The notes under the pieces are model-generated. The model did not search any database. It was given only the letters and a program-made list of their open reading frames with translations, and had not been told where the DNA came from. Positions 8,549 to 17,781 of a stretch of 64,000 nt of DNA are shown here, piece by piece (within the stretch, counting starts at the first letter, position 1; each line of letters starts with the position of its first letter). The stretch lies in the NCBI RefSeq assembly GCF_014647855.1, contig NZ_BMPZ01000003.1:434001-498000 (forward strand), read 5' to 3'. The translations under genes and the position numbers were made by a program. The DNA is from Shewanella gelidii. GTDB lineage: Bacteria; Pseudomonadota; Gammaproteobacteria; Enterobacterales; Shewanellaceae.

Positions 8549-10612
8549 ATGAAGAATTTGGGGAAGTTAAGCCTTGTGGCGTTAACCTGTGCAGTCGGTT
8601 GGAGCAGCTTTGCACAAACAGCCGAGCGAAACCACACCATAACCATTGACGATTTTTTTGATATTGGCTTGATGCACAGTGTAAAAATCAGCCCAAATGG
8701 TCAACAATCAATCTGGCTAGAAACGCGATGGGACAAGGAACTGGACAAGACCCAAAGTGATATTTGGCAAATTGATCATAACACCAAACAAAGTAAGCGC
8801 TTAACATTCACCAATGAGAAAGAGTCTGCAGCGGTGTGGAGCCCTGATGGCCAGTACATCTACTTTCTAGGTCAAATGGGTGATGATCAAGGTAAGGCCC
8901 CTTTTAATGGTAAACGTCAGGTTTTTCGAATTGCAGCCGGTGGCGGTGACGCGGTGCCGATCACCAAAGAAAATCAGGGCGTAAACGCCTTTGAGCTAAG
9001 TCAAAATGGCAAAAGCTTATATTTTCTTGGCAATAAAACCAGCACAGACACCGATACATGGGCGAGCCTCCGCGCCAGTCATCAAGCGCCAGAATATGCC
9101 CATGGAGAGCGTAATACCAACCCACTCTATAAATTAGATTTAGTCAGTTACAAACAACAAAAGCTACTTGATGATGACAAAGTGGTTTGGCATTTTGACG
9201 TCAACAACGATGAAAGCAAAATTGCACGTATAACCACGCAAGACAATGAGTTGGTCTATCTTGAAGGCTGGTCTGATGTTGAAATTTTCAATACTAAAAC
9301 TCAAAAAAATACGATTTTGGAAGATAGCCAATGGCGTGAAAATGCCCCCTCTCCTTATGGTTGGCTGCTTGGCCTCGACTGGCATGAAGACAACAAGCAA
9401 CTGGCTTTTCGAGTCGACTTCGACGGGCATCCGGGAAAATTATTTGTTGTTCAGCACTCAAAGCAAGGTCAACAAACACTTGCGATAAAACGGCCGGGCG
9501 ACACAACCCTGACTTCAAACGACCACACTTGGCGACCTGATAACCAAGAACTTTGTTATCGTGGCGCGAACCATGGCCGAGTCGAGCTTTACTGCACCCA
9601 GATCAACAAGGGCAAACAAGGCAAGACTCGCACCGTCATTGCTGGCGATCGAGTCATTGGCAGCTTTAGTTTTAGTCAGGATGGTGAAACTGTTAGCTTT
9701 AACCACAATGGGTTAACTCATTTTTCTGACTTATTCGTAGCAGATGCCGATCGCAATAAAGCAAAACCAAAGCGGATCAGCAATATCAATCCTCAAGTCG
9801 AGAACTGGAAGCTACCACAAATTTCCATCGTCAAATGGAAAGCGCCTGATGGCTCACTAGTCGAAGGTATTCTTGAATTACCTGCCGACTATAAAAAGAC
9901 CGACGGTCCATTGCCGCTTATTGTCCAAATCCATGGTGGCCCGACTGCTGCAACTCCCTATGCGCTGCAGCACCGCTCATATGGCCGTAGTACATTCACC
10001 GCGACTGGCTGGGCACTGCTCTCGCCAAACTATCGTGGTTCTACCGGTTACGGCGATAAATTCCTTACAGAGCTTGTTGGCCGAGAACATGATATCGAGG
10101 TCAATGACATCCTAGCCGGCGTTGATCAACTGATTGCCGATGGCGTTGTCGATGGCGATAAGATGGCCGTCATGGGTTGGAGTAACGGCGGTTATCTCAC
10201 AAATGCTTTAATCAGCACGACGACGCGATTCAAAGCGGCAAGTTCTGGTGCAGGGGTGTTTGATCAACGGCTTCAATGGATTATGGAAGACACACCAGGG
10301 CATGTGGTCAACTTTATGCAAGGGCTCCCATGGGAAAAACCAGAAGCTTATAGCCATGGTTCTTCACTCACCTATGCCGACAAAATTAAAACGCCAACCC
10401 TAATCCACATCGGAGAGAATGATGCTCGCGTTCCACTTGGCCATGCGCAAGGGTTATATCGAGCACTCAAAAATTACCTCAACATTCCTGTAGAGCTAAT
10501 TGTTTATCCGGGAGAAGGTCACGGCCTAAGCAAATATCAACACCGCAGAGCGAAAATGACATGGGACAAAAAGTGGTTTGAGCACTATGTCCTAGGAAAA
10601 AAAGTGAACTAA
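8549..10612 (+). CDS. Secreted S9-family (prolyl oligopeptidase-type) serine peptidase
   Basis: A 687-residue protein with a signal peptide (about residues 1-22), a beta-propeller formed by PD40/WD40-like repeats (for example AAVWSPDGQYIYFLG) to about residue 430, and a C-terminal alpha/beta-hydrolase domain. The catalytic triad reads Ser545 in GWSNGGYL, Asp625 in GENDARVP and His658 in GEGHGLSK; IHGGPTA supplies the oxyanion region. It resembles acylaminoacyl or dipeptidyl peptidases that degrade short peptides in the periplasm. It appears monocistronic, with a strong hairpin at 10634-10660. Confidence 0.9.
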   Translation: MKNLGKLSLVALTCAVGWSSFAQTAERNHTITIDDFFDIGLMHSVKISPNGQQSIWLETRWDKELDKTQSDIWQIDHNTKQSKRLTFTNEKESAAVWSPDGQYIYFLGQMGDDQGKAPFNGKRQVFRIAAGGGDAVPITKENQGVNAFELSQNGKSLYFLGNKTSTDTDTWASLRASHQAPEYAHGERNTNPLYKLDLVSYKQQKLLDDDKVVWHFDVNNDESKIARITTQDNELVYLEGWSDVEIFNTKTQKNTILEDSQWRENAPSPYGWLLGLDWHEDNKQLAFRVDFDGHPGKLFVVQHSKQGQQTLAIKRPGDTTLTSNDHTWRPDNQELCYRGANHGRVELYCTQINKGKQGKTRTVIAGDRVIGSFSFSQDGETVSFNHNGLTHFSDLFVADADRNKAKPKRISNINPQVENWKLPQISIVKWKAPDGSLVEGILELPADYKKTDGPLPLIVQIHGGPTAATPYALQHRSYGRSTFTATGWALLSPNYRGSTGYGDKFLTELVGREHDIEVNDILAGVDQLIADGVVDGDKMAVMGWSNGGYLTNALISTTTRFKAASSGAGVFDQRLQWIMEDTPGHVVNFMQGLPWEKPEAYSHGSSLTYADKIKTPTLIHIGENDARVPLGHAQGLYRALKNYLNIPVELIVYPGEGHGLSKYQHRRAKMTWDKKWFEHYVLGKKVN

Positions 10613-10633
10613 TCATTTAGCCACTTCACTATT

Positions 10634-10660
10634 CACAGCTCGCAACTTTAGCGAGCTGTG
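10634..10660 (+). terminator. Hairpin downstream of the S9 peptidase gene
   Basis: A 10-bp perfect stem (CACAGCTCGC with GCGAGCTGTG) with a 7-nt loop starts 21 bases after the stop. There is no T-run, so termination strength is uncertain. Confidence 0.5.
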
Positions 10661-10869
10661 ATATTCGACACACTTCCAACAAAAACGCAACATACTCTAG
10701 AAGCCAAAGGATAGAATGGCCAGTCAATCGCCCAAAATCCAACTAAAATATGCAACAAGTAAACTCGAAGAACCCAACACGCAATCAACAGCGTTAAAGT
10801 TTAAATGAGCGCACCGAAGCACCCTGGCGATACAACCACGACGACTGGCACTAACTATAAGGTTCCTCT

Positions 10870-11280
10870 ATGAACGATATATTGCTTACAATTTTGACTG
10901 TCATTTATCTATTTTTTGTTACTTTTTTCATTGCCAAAAAAAATCAGGTTTTAAAGTGGTCATTTAGCCTGTTCTTCGTTTCAATTATCGCACCCACCAT
11001 CTTTTTATATGACAAAATATGGTGGCTCGCTGGCTTTGGCATGGTCGTCATTTTTGCTTTAATTGAGGATAAAGTCGCACGCCCACCGCTACCAGAGACA
11101 CCTGAAGAAGCGGCTGAAGATGCCGAAGAAGGCAGCGAAGAAGCTTTAAGCACCGACACCAACGAAGATAATGCAGACACTCAGAGCACAAAGGCAGAGG
11201 CAGAGGCAGAGGCAGAGGTCAATGATAACCATGATACCGAAGCTCAAGCCAATGATGAAAAAGCCGAAAAACGCGACTAA
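10870..11280 (+). CDS. Small membrane protein with a long acidic tail
   Basis: A 136-residue protein with two or three hydrophobic helices in the first 65 residues (ILLTILTVIYLFFVTFF, SFSLFFVSIIAPTIFL, LAGFGMVVIFALI). A tail of about 70 residues, very rich in Glu, Asp and Ala, includes an Ala-Glu run encoded by four GGCAGA hexamers at 11193-11216. I do not recognise the family. The ATG is preceded by AAGG at a good distance. It is followed by a strong terminator and looks monocistronic. Confidence 0.55.
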   Translation: MNDILLTILTVIYLFFVTFFIAKKNQVLKWSFSLFFVSIIAPTIFLYDKIWWLAGFGMVVIFALIEDKVARPPLPETPEEAAEDAEEGSEEALSTDTNEDNADTQSTKAEAEAEAEVNDNHDTEAQANDEKAEKRD

Positions 11281-11365
11281 CTTAAAGTCGACTCAACCCC
11301 CCAAAATGCAAAGTTATAAATTGCATTCAGGTGCCATAGAAAGCCTGCTCTATCATTAGAACCTA

Positions 11366-11402
11366 AAAGGCCTGCGATGAATGCAGGCCTTTCATTTTTT
11401 TG
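11366..11402. terminator. Bidirectional terminator between the acidic-tail protein and the Cu/Zn permease
   Basis: A 10-bp stem (AAAGGCCTGC with GCAGGCCTTT) is followed by a T-run on the plus strand. It lies between two convergent genes and probably serves both, best on the plus strand. Confidence 0.85.
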
Positions 11403-11436
11403 TCGTTCAAAAATACCTTGCTAATCTCGGTACGCG

Positions 11437-12855
11437 CTAAGAGCAACAATCCCTTCGCCACCAATGCTTTGGCAATTTTTCAAAGAGCACTCGAGCCATT
11501 AAAACCGCAAGCACGATACCAGACACAATCACGACCGATTGCGGCAACAACTGATGATGCTCGCCAATTTGCGGCATCACTTCAAACCCAAAATTCGCGA
11601 CTAAATAATTGACAAGCCCACCAGCAAGCAAAGCAACACCCAATACCCCACCTAAATACCCCAGCAAGGCGCGTTTACCTAATTCTTTGGTCACCACCCC
11701 TAAAGTTGCGATGTTCGTCGCGGGGCCAGCCATCATAAATACTAATACCGCACCGGGCGAAACCCCGGCCAAAAGCAATCCCGCAGCAATCGGTGTAGAT
11801 GCCGTTGCACAGATATACATGGGAATAGAAACCAGCACCATCACCAACATCGCAAGCAATCCGTCTCCCCACTTTGCTAGAAAGTCACCAGGGACGTACG
11901 TTTGCACCAACGCAGCGAAGAACAGTCCAATCAAAAGCCAAATAGTCGTATCACGCACCAAATCTGTTGCGGCGTATTTTAAGCCTTGACCTAGACGATG
12001 CACGATAGTCTCTTGCTTTAGTTCATCGGCAACATCTTTCGTTGAGGTGCAGCAAGATTCAGCATCTGGCGCCTTATTCGCCTCGGTTTTAGTTGCGCAA
12101 CAAGATTTTGATTGAGCTGGCGCAACCACTTCAACCTTCGAGCTACAACAGCTGCTGTTCGCCTCGTTCGGGGCTTGCTTGGGCTCAAGACTTAAAGCCC
12201 TAGAAGCCATTACCGCACTTTGCTCAACTGCCACAGGCCTTATTATGACGGGCGTGAGCGTTGGCGCGGCTGCCATTGTGTTACTTGCAGGTGTGAGCTC
12301 TGACTTTTTACTCGCACAGCAAGTTGATTGGGGGGCAGACGGCTCTGCAGGTTGCGCTGGCACAGCCTTTCTGACGTTTTGACTACAGCAACTCATACCT
12401 GAATCACTATTTGCTGTGACTTTATCTTGTGGCGTCTTCTTTTGATTGGCTTCAGCTTCGTCACCGTCACTCCCTACAAGCAACCCCGCAACAATTGCAC
12501 TCACCACCGCAGCAATTGGTCTCACAATCGCCATGAACGGTCCAAGTAATACATAGGAAACGGTCACGGAGTCGACACCGGTCTCGGGGGTGGAGACCAT
12601 GAACGATGTCGTTGCAGCTTTGGATGCACCAGATCGACGTAGCCCTACGGCTGCGGGGATAACACCACAAGAGCACAACGGCAGTGGTGCCCCAAGAAGT
12701 GCTGCTTTCACCGTTGTTTTCACGCCTGAACCGCCCAATTGCTTATGCATCCAGGCCATTGGGACAAACATCTTCAACATTCCGGCAAGCACAAGCCCCA
12801 ACAGTAACCACGGAGCGGAATCTAAAAACAGTTCTATAAAATTCGATACAAGCAT
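11437..12855 (-). CDS. Permease of the SO_0444-type Cu/Zn efflux family
   Basis: A 472-residue polytopic protein of the DUF318/ArsP-like permease superfamily. Two membrane halves (about residues 5-128 and 290-455) are split by a long cytoplasmic linker. The first half carries the intramembrane motif PLPLCSCGVIP. The linker holds five Cys-Cys pairs (156-157, 179-180, 236-237, 252-253, 268-269), mostly in SCC(A/S)xK contexts, and a sixth pair ends the protein (470-471). This matches the metal-exporting permease family found beside ZntR-type regulators. The gene starts two bases after the zntR stop, so it is under the same zinc-responsive promoter. Confidence 0.85.
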   Translation of the reverse strand: MLVSNFIELFLDSAPWLLLGLVLAGMLKMFVPMAWMHKQLGGSGVKTTVKAALLGAPLPLCSCGVIPAAVGLRRSGASKAATTSFMVSTPETGVDSVTVSYVLLGPFMAIVRPIAAVVSAIVAGLLVGSDGDEAEANQKKTPQDKVTANSDSGMSCCSQNVRKAVPAQPAEPSAPQSTCCASKKSELTPASNTMAAAPTLTPVIIRPVAVEQSAVMASRALSLEPKQAPNEANSSCCSSKVEVVAPAQSKSCCATKTEANKAPDAESCCTSTKDVADELKQETIVHRLGQGLKYAATDLVRDTTIWLLIGLFFAALVQTYVPGDFLAKWGDGLLAMLVMVLVSIPMYICATASTPIAAGLLLAGVSPGAVLVFMMAGPATNIATLGVVTKELGKRALLGYLGGVLGVALLAGGLVNYLVANFGFEVMPQIGEHHQLLPQSVVIVSGIVLAVLMARVLFEKLPKHWWRRDCCS

Positions 12856-12857
12856 GA

Positions 12858-13325
12858 TTATCTCTCGGCCTTCACAATCGCGTTATGGTGGTTGACACCT
12901 TTGATGAGCGGCTTCTCTAGCCCCTGCTCTGTTTCAAGCGCGTCTAAAATTGAACAATGTTCAGCACTTTCTGGACCGCCACAACAAGCATTTGACAAGT
13001 TTTGCAAAGACGAACGAAATGCATTGAGCTCGGCTATACGTGCAACTACTTGCTCCAATTTACTATCCACTAGACCCTTGACGTCGGCACAAGCCCAATT
13101 GGACTTGTCCAACTCAATAGAAAGAAGTTCTGTGATTTCATTTAGCGTGAACCCAACTGCTTTTGCTCTGAGAATAAACCGTAAACGCGCAGCGTCATTC
13201 TCAGTATAAATACGATATCCGGCATCTGTTCTGGATGATGGCGCCAGCAAACCATGCTTCTCATAGAAGCGTAAAGTATCCGTTTTTATCTCACAGAGCT
13301 GCGCCAGCTCTCCAATCTTATACAT
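12858..13325 (-). CDS. zntR: Zn(II)-responsive MerR-family regulator ZntR
   Basis: A 155-residue MerR regulator: winged helix-turn-helix (MYKIGELAQL, DTLRFYEKHGLL, GYRIYTEND), a dimerisation helix (about residues 83-111), and a C-terminal metal loop. Cys79, Cys114, Cys115 and Cys124 fall at exactly the positions of the zinc ligands of E. coli ZntR. The ligand His119 is Glu here, with a His at 123 that might replace it. The regulator distorts its promoter to activate export genes when zinc is bound. It heads a two-gene operon with the permease and sits behind a MerR-type promoter. Confidence 0.9.
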   Translation of the reverse strand: MYKIGELAQLCEIKTDTLRFYEKHGLLAPSSRTDAGYRIYTENDAARLRFILRAKAVGFTLNEITELLSIELDKSNWACADVKGLVDSKLEQVVARIAELNAFRSSLQNLSNACCGGPESAEHCSILDALETEQGLEKPLIKGVNHHNAIVKAER

Positions 13326-13361
13326 AGCAATTTCTTCAATGAATCATGAGCAGTGAATAGA

Positions 13362-13393
13362 AGTATAAACCTTGGAGTTAAATCTAGGGTCAA
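13362..13393 (-). promoter_or_regulatory. MerR-type promoter/operator of the zntR operon
   Basis: On the minus strand a -35 TTGACC and a -10 TATACT are separated by 20 bp, the over-long spacer typical of MerR-family targets. The spacer contains an imperfect dyad (ACCCTAGATTT facing AACTCCAAGGT). It lies 36 bp before the zntR start, so the operon is probably autoregulated and metal-inducible. Confidence 0.8.
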
Positions 13394-13620
13394 GAGTTGA
13401 ACCCAAATTAATTTCAATTAGGGCACGTTCTGAAATCAATATTGTGAAATCGAGTATAAAATACCCCCAGATTACCTTTTTTGGGATAGAATACGCGCGC
13501 TAGCGTACCAGTACCCCAAAAATAGGGACTTTTGTAAAGCAGATCAAAGGCGGCCTCGCCTGAGACTGTTCTGTTTTCCGAAAGATCCTTGCATAACAAC
13601 TACTGGACCCTGTACCCAAA

Positions 13621-15210
13621 ATGAATAATGCCAGACCCATTCGTCGCGCGCTGTTAAGCGTTTCAGATAAAACCGGAATACTTGAGTTTGCCCAAGCTTT
13701 GCACGCTCAAGGTGTTGAGTTGCTATCCACAGGCGGCACCGCTCGCCTTTTAGCCGACAACGACGTGCCAGTTATTGAAGTATCGGATTACACTGGTCAC
13801 CCAGAGATCATGGACGGTCGTGTAAAGACCTTGCATCCTAAAGTGCATGGTGGAATTCTTGCGCGTCGTGGCACCGATGAAACCGTTATGGAGCAAAACA
13901 GTATTCAAGCCATCGACCTTGTTGTGGTGAATCTGTACCCATTTGCTCAAACCGTCGCGAAAGAAGGCTGCACCCTAGAAGACGCCATCGAGAATATCGA
14001 CATTGGCGGCCCAACCATGGTGCGCGCAGCTGCGAAAAACCATAAAGATGTAACCATTGTGGTTAATGCCAAGGATTATGATCGCGTGCTCGCTGAAATG
14101 GCTAGCAACCAAGGTAGCACTGAATATGCAACCCGATTTGATCTGGCGATTGCAGCCTACGAGCACACTGCTGCATACGATGGCATGATCGCGAACTACT
14201 TCGGAACTATGGTTCCAGCTCATAGCCAAGATGAGTGCAATGAAGACTCTCAATTCCCGCGTACATTCAACACACAGTTGGTGAAGAAACAAGACTTACG
14301 CTACGGCGAGAATAGTCACCAAACTGCTGCATTTTATGTGGATACAGTGCAAGACGAAGCGTCAATCGCTACCTCAGTGCAATTACAAGGTAAAGCTCTG
14401 TCTTATAACAACATCGCTGATACTGACGCTGCACTGGAATGCGTGAAAGAATTCAACGAACCGGCATGTGTCATTGTAAAGCACGCCAACCCTTGTGGTG
14501 TTGCCGTGGGTGAGAACCTATTAGAAGCTTATGAACGAGCATTTAAAACCGATCCGACTTCGGCTTTTGGTGGCATCATCGCGTTCAACGCAGAGTTGGA
14601 TGCAGCCACAGCGCAAGCCATTGTTGACCGACAGTTTGTAGAAGTCATTATTGCACCAGCAGTCAGCCAAGGCGCGCGCGCGGTTGTTGCAGCTAAAACC
14701 AATGTTCGTCTACTCGAATGCGGCCAGTGGGATAGCACAAGCACCAGCCTAGACTTCAAACGCGTCAAAGGCGGCATGTTATTACAAGATCGCGATAACG
14801 GCATGGTTGGTTTAGAAGACTTTAAAGTTGTCACCAAGCGTCAACCGACCGCTGCAGAACTAAATGACCTATTATTTTGCTGGAAGGTCGCTAAATTCGT
14901 AAAATCAAATGCCATTGTTTACGCCAAAAACAAGATGACAATCGGTGTTGGTGCCGGCCAAATGAGTCGAGTTTACAGCGCTAAAATTGCAGGTATCAAA
15001 GCCGCTGATGAAGGTCTTGAAGTGCAAGATTCTGTCATGGCCTCTGATGCATTCTTCCCATTCCGTGACGGTATTGATGCTGCGGCAGCTGCGGGAATTA
15101 GTTGTATCATTCAGCCAGGTGGCTCTATCCGCGATGAAGAAATCATTCAAGCCGCGGACGAACATGGTATGGCGATGGTCTTTACTGGCATGCGTCATTT
15201 CCGCCATTAA
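13621..15210 (+). CDS. purH: Bifunctional AICAR transformylase/IMP cyclohydrolase PurH
   Basis: A 529-residue enzyme, the same length as E. coli PurH. The N-terminal MGS-like IMP cyclohydrolase domain (about 1-150) has SDKTGI, GGTARLL and [14 protein letters not shown]. The C-terminal AICAR transformylase domain has [15 protein letters not shown] (catalytic Lys-His) and AFGGIIAFN. It performs the last two steps of IMP synthesis in the cytosol. purD follows after 70 bp in the same direction, the usual purHD operon. I see no clear PurR box in the 295 bp upstream. Confidence 0.97.
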   Translation: MNNARPIRRALLSVSDKTGILEFAQALHAQGVELLSTGGTARLLADNDVPVIEVSDYTGHPEIMDGRVKTLHPKVHGGILARRGTDETVMEQNSIQAIDLVVVNLYPFAQTVAKEGCTLEDAIENIDIGGPTMVRAAAKNHKDVTIVVNAKDYDRVLAEMASNQGSTEYATRFDLAIAAYEHTAAYDGMIANYFGTMVPAHSQDECNEDSQFPRTFNTQLVKKQDLRYGENSHQTAAFYVDTVQDEASIATSVQLQGKALSYNNIADTDAALECVKEFNEPACVIVKHANPCGVAVGENLLEAYERAFKTDPTSAFGGIIAFNAELDAATAQAIVDRQFVEVIIAPAVSQGARAVVAAKTNVRLLECGQWDSTSTSLDFKRVKGGMLLQDRDNGMVGLEDFKVVTKRQPTAAELNDLLFCWKVAKFVKSNAIVYAKNKMTIGVGAGQMSRVYSAKIAGIKAADEGLEVQDSVMASDAFFPFRDGIDAAAAAGISCIIQPGGSIRDEEIIQAADEHGMAMVFTGMRHFRH

Positions 15211-15280
15211 TATTTTTACTGAAATAATGCGATGCCACCTCCAACATAGGTTCGTGCGCATCGCGGCATAGGATCAAAAC

Positions 15281-16564
15281 ATGAATGTACTCGTAATTGG
15301 TGGCGGCGGCCGTGAACATGCGCTGGCGTGGAAAGCAGCACAATCACCTCAAGTCACTACAGTTTATGTCGCACCGGGCAATGCAGGCACTTTGCTAGAG
15401 CCAAACATTGAAAATGTCGCTATTGATGCATGCGACATTGAAGCACTACTTGCATTCGCTCAAGAAAAACAGGTTGAGCTAACCATTGTTGGCCCAGAAG
15501 CGCCATTAGTCATCGGCGTGGTCGATGCATTCCGCGCTGCAGGCCTTGCCATCTTTGGTCCAACAAAAGATGCTGCGCAGTTGGAAGGCTCTAAAGCATT
15601 TACGAAAGATTTCTTAGCACGCCATAACATTCCTACGGCGGCCTATCAAAACTTCACCGAGATCGCACCAGCTAAAGCTTACGTGGCTCAAATGGGCTGC
15701 CCAATTGTCATTAAGGCGGACGGATTAGCAGCAGGCAAAGGCGTCATTATTGCAGAAACTCAAGCGCAAGCCGACGCTGCAATCGAAGACATGCTTGAAG
15801 GTAATAAGTTTGGCGAAGCAGGCTCACGTGTTGTTGTTGAAGAGTTCCTCGTTGGCGAAGAAGCCAGCTTCATTGTCATGGTTGATGGAGAAAATATTCT
15901 TCCAATGGCCACCAGCCAAGATCATAAAGCTCGTGACAACGGCGATAATGGCCCAAATACCGGGGGCATGGGAGCTTATTCTCCAGCGCCTGTCGTGACT
16001 CAAGCCGTCCATGACTGGACCATGAACCATGTTATCCGGCCTACGGTCGACGGTATGGCTGCAGAAGGCAACGTTTATACCGGATTTTTATATGCCGGCC
16101 TTATGATAGCTCCCGATGGCAGCGCCAAGGTACTGGAATATAACTGCCGATTTGGTGACCCAGAAACTCAGCCGATTATGATGCGCCTAAAATCAGATTT
16201 AGTCGCGCTTTGCTTAGCTGCTTGCAAAGGTGAACTTGACCAAGTCACAGCAGAGTACGATAGCAGACCTGCTGTTGGTGTCGTATTGGCCGCTGGAGGA
16301 TATCCAGAAGCTTACCGTAAAGGTGATGTTATCGAGGGTCTATCTTTAGGCACCCAAGACGCAAAAATCTTCCACGCTGGGACGGCGAGTCAAGATGAGC
16401 AGGTGGTCACGAATGGCGGACGTGTTTTATGTGCGACCGCGTTGGGCCTTAACGTGACTGAAGCGCAAAAGGCCGCGTACCAACTCGTCGATCAAGTTCA
16501 CTGGGATGATGTTTACTTCAGAACAGATATTGCTTACCGAGCCATTGCCCGAGAAGCAAAATAG
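15281..16564 (+). CDS. purD: Phosphoribosylamine-glycine ligase PurD
   Basis: A 427-residue ATP-grasp enzyme. The N-terminal domain begins MNVLVIGGGGREHALAW. The ATP-binding part has IVIKADGLAAGKGV, followed by DHKARDNGDNGPNTGGMGAYSPAP and YNCRFGDPETQ with the metal-binding residues. It makes glycinamide ribonucleotide, the second step of purine synthesis. AGGA sits seven bases before the ATG. It is the second gene of the purHD operon and is closed by a strong terminator. Confidence 0.97.
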   Translation: MNVLVIGGGGREHALAWKAAQSPQVTTVYVAPGNAGTLLEPNIENVAIDACDIEALLAFAQEKQVELTIVGPEAPLVIGVVDAFRAAGLAIFGPTKDAAQLEGSKAFTKDFLARHNIPTAAYQNFTEIAPAKAYVAQMGCPIVIKADGLAAGKGVIIAETQAQADAAIEDMLEGNKFGEAGSRVVVEEFLVGEEASFIVMVDGENILPMATSQDHKARDNGDNGPNTGGMGAYSPAPVVTQAVHDWTMNHVIRPTVDGMAAEGNVYTGFLYAGLMIAPDGSAKVLEYNCRFGDPETQPIMMRLKSDLVALCLAACKGELDQVTAEYDSRPAVGVVLAAGGYPEAYRKGDVIEGLSLGTQDAKIFHAGTASQDEQVVTNGGRVLCATALGLNVTEAQKAAYQLVDQVHWDDVYFRTDIAYRAIAREAK

Positions 16565-16603
16565 TTTTCTGCCTCTTGAATCTATTTGAAAATGAATTGA
16601 ATC

Positions 16604-16632
16604 AAATACCTTGCTTTGGCAAGGTATTTTTT
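16604..16632 (+). terminator. Terminator of the purHD operon
   Basis: An 11-bp stem (AAATACCTTGC with GCAAGGTATTT) closes a TTTG loop and is followed by a T-run, 40 bases past the purD stop. Confidence 0.93.
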
Positions 16633-16762
16633 TGCCTCTTTCTTTGTACATCAGTAGCTCAGCAGCTTTACGTTTTAGTGTGTCGTTTCGCGTTCAATGA
16701 TTGAATAATACCGACAAACTCATTAGGATCATCGCTACTGCTCGCTAACAAGAAACCACTGA

Positions 16763-17380
16763 ATGACCACTGCGCTATATTTTGTCTACGATTCCCATTG
16801 CCCTTGGAGTTATGCCGCGACACCACTTGTCAACGCACTCAAACAAGCACACCCAGAAATGACGGTACACCTGCTGCATTGTGCCCACTACATAGGCAAG
16901 GATTGTGCAGGAGAAGCACAAGTAGAAACCGTCGCGCAAATCAGCGGATTGAAGTTCGGAAAAGATCACCTTCGTTACGTGAACAGCCCTAAAAGCTCTA
17001 TTGCTTGTGCGAACTTAATGACTTGGCTACAAAACAAGCAAGGTGACAAACAACTTGATGTACTCAATGCAATCCAAAAAGCACATTTTGTAAATGGAAA
17101 TCCACTCGATAAAAAGCATGATTTTAATGCCATTATCGAACAATTTAAGTTGTCACCTTCCAATAAGGTATTTCGTAACGAGCTCAGCATCGATGCAGAA
17201 ACAGCCTTAGAAACGATTGCTGAAATACAGCAATTGATCGGTACGTCTAACTTTCCCGCACTGGTGATGACGCTTAATGATGACGCAATTTTTATCGATC
17301 ATTCTAAGCATCTTGCCGATCCTCAAAGTGTCGTCTCTGCAGTGAGCAATGAGTTCGCAGCCATTCAAGCGAATAAATAG
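16763..17380 (+). CDS. DsbA-family thioredoxin-fold protein, cytoplasmic
   Basis: A 205-residue protein without a signal peptide. It starts with a thioredoxin-fold strand and an active-site-like motif SHCPWSYA (Cys13-Pro-Trp-Ser16), followed by a helical domain and a cis-Pro region SNFPALVM near residue 157. It resembles the DsbA-like FrnE/2-hydroxychromene isomerase group. The second catalytic cysteine is replaced by Ser, so a monothiol or glutathione-dependent role is more likely than disulfide formation. The substrate is unknown. It is a single gene between purHD and a convergent membrane-protein gene; the ribosome-binding site is weak. Confidence 0.7.
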   Translation: MTTALYFVYDSHCPWSYAATPLVNALKQAHPEMTVHLLHCAHYIGKDCAGEAQVETVAQISGLKFGKDHLRYVNSPKSSIACANLMTWLQNKQGDKQLDVLNAIQKAHFVNGNPLDKKHDFNAIIEQFKLSPSNKVFRNELSIDAETALETIAEIQQLIGTSNFPALVMTLNDDAIFIDHSKHLADPQSVVSAVSNEFAAIQANK

Positions 17381-17411
17381 AACGCGACCTAAAGACCCCT
17401 GACTCCAAAAC

Positions 17412-17437
17412 AAAAAACCTGCAAAGCAGGTTTTTTG
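17412..17437. terminator. Bidirectional terminator
   Basis: An 11-bp stem (AAAAAACCTGC with GCAGGTTTTTT) closes an AAA loop and has T-runs on both strands. It lies between the convergent DsbA-like gene and the 67-residue membrane protein gene. Confidence 0.92.
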
Positions 17438-17468
17438 TTATAGATAACACCCAGTGTATATCTTGCGC

Positions 17469-17672
17469 TTAGTCTTTTTGCTCTTGCTCAGACTTGCAAG
17501 ATTGGGCTCTTTTCGAAAAAAAGAAAAACGGCACCAACCAAACCGCGATCAACAGAAAATTTACGTTCTGAGATAAGGAGCGATCGGATATCACATAAGA
17601 TGTCACCAACATTGCAAGCGCAAAAAACACTGCAATGATGATATTCAATCGTCGGGCTTTTTTACTATCCAC
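17469..17672 (-). CDS. Small two-helix membrane protein of unknown function
   Basis: A 67-residue protein with two hydrophobic segments (about residues 10-28 and 37-54), a basic N-terminus (MDSKKARRLN) and a charged C-terminal tail (CKSEQEQKD). The GTG start is backed by GGAGGA seven bases upstream, a strong ribosome-binding site, so I believe it is expressed. I do not recognise the family. It is the nearest gene downstream of putP (110 bp) and could share its transcript. Confidence 0.6.
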   Translation of the reverse strand: MDSKKARRLNIIIAVFFALAMLVTSYVISDRSLSQNVNFLLIAVWLVPFFFFSKRAQSCKSEQEQKD

Positions 17673-17781
17673 GGATTATTCCTCCGTTCATTCTTCTTCA
17701 TTCAGCATATCAACCTTCACCGAATAGACAAGTTTTGCCGCTCCAGAAGTGGCTCTGTTTAATCCGGACATGCCTGTTTGT

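Noticed and set aside
13326..13620. PurR operator upstream of purH
   Set aside because: No match to the ACGCAAACGTTTGCGT-type palindrome could be found by eye.
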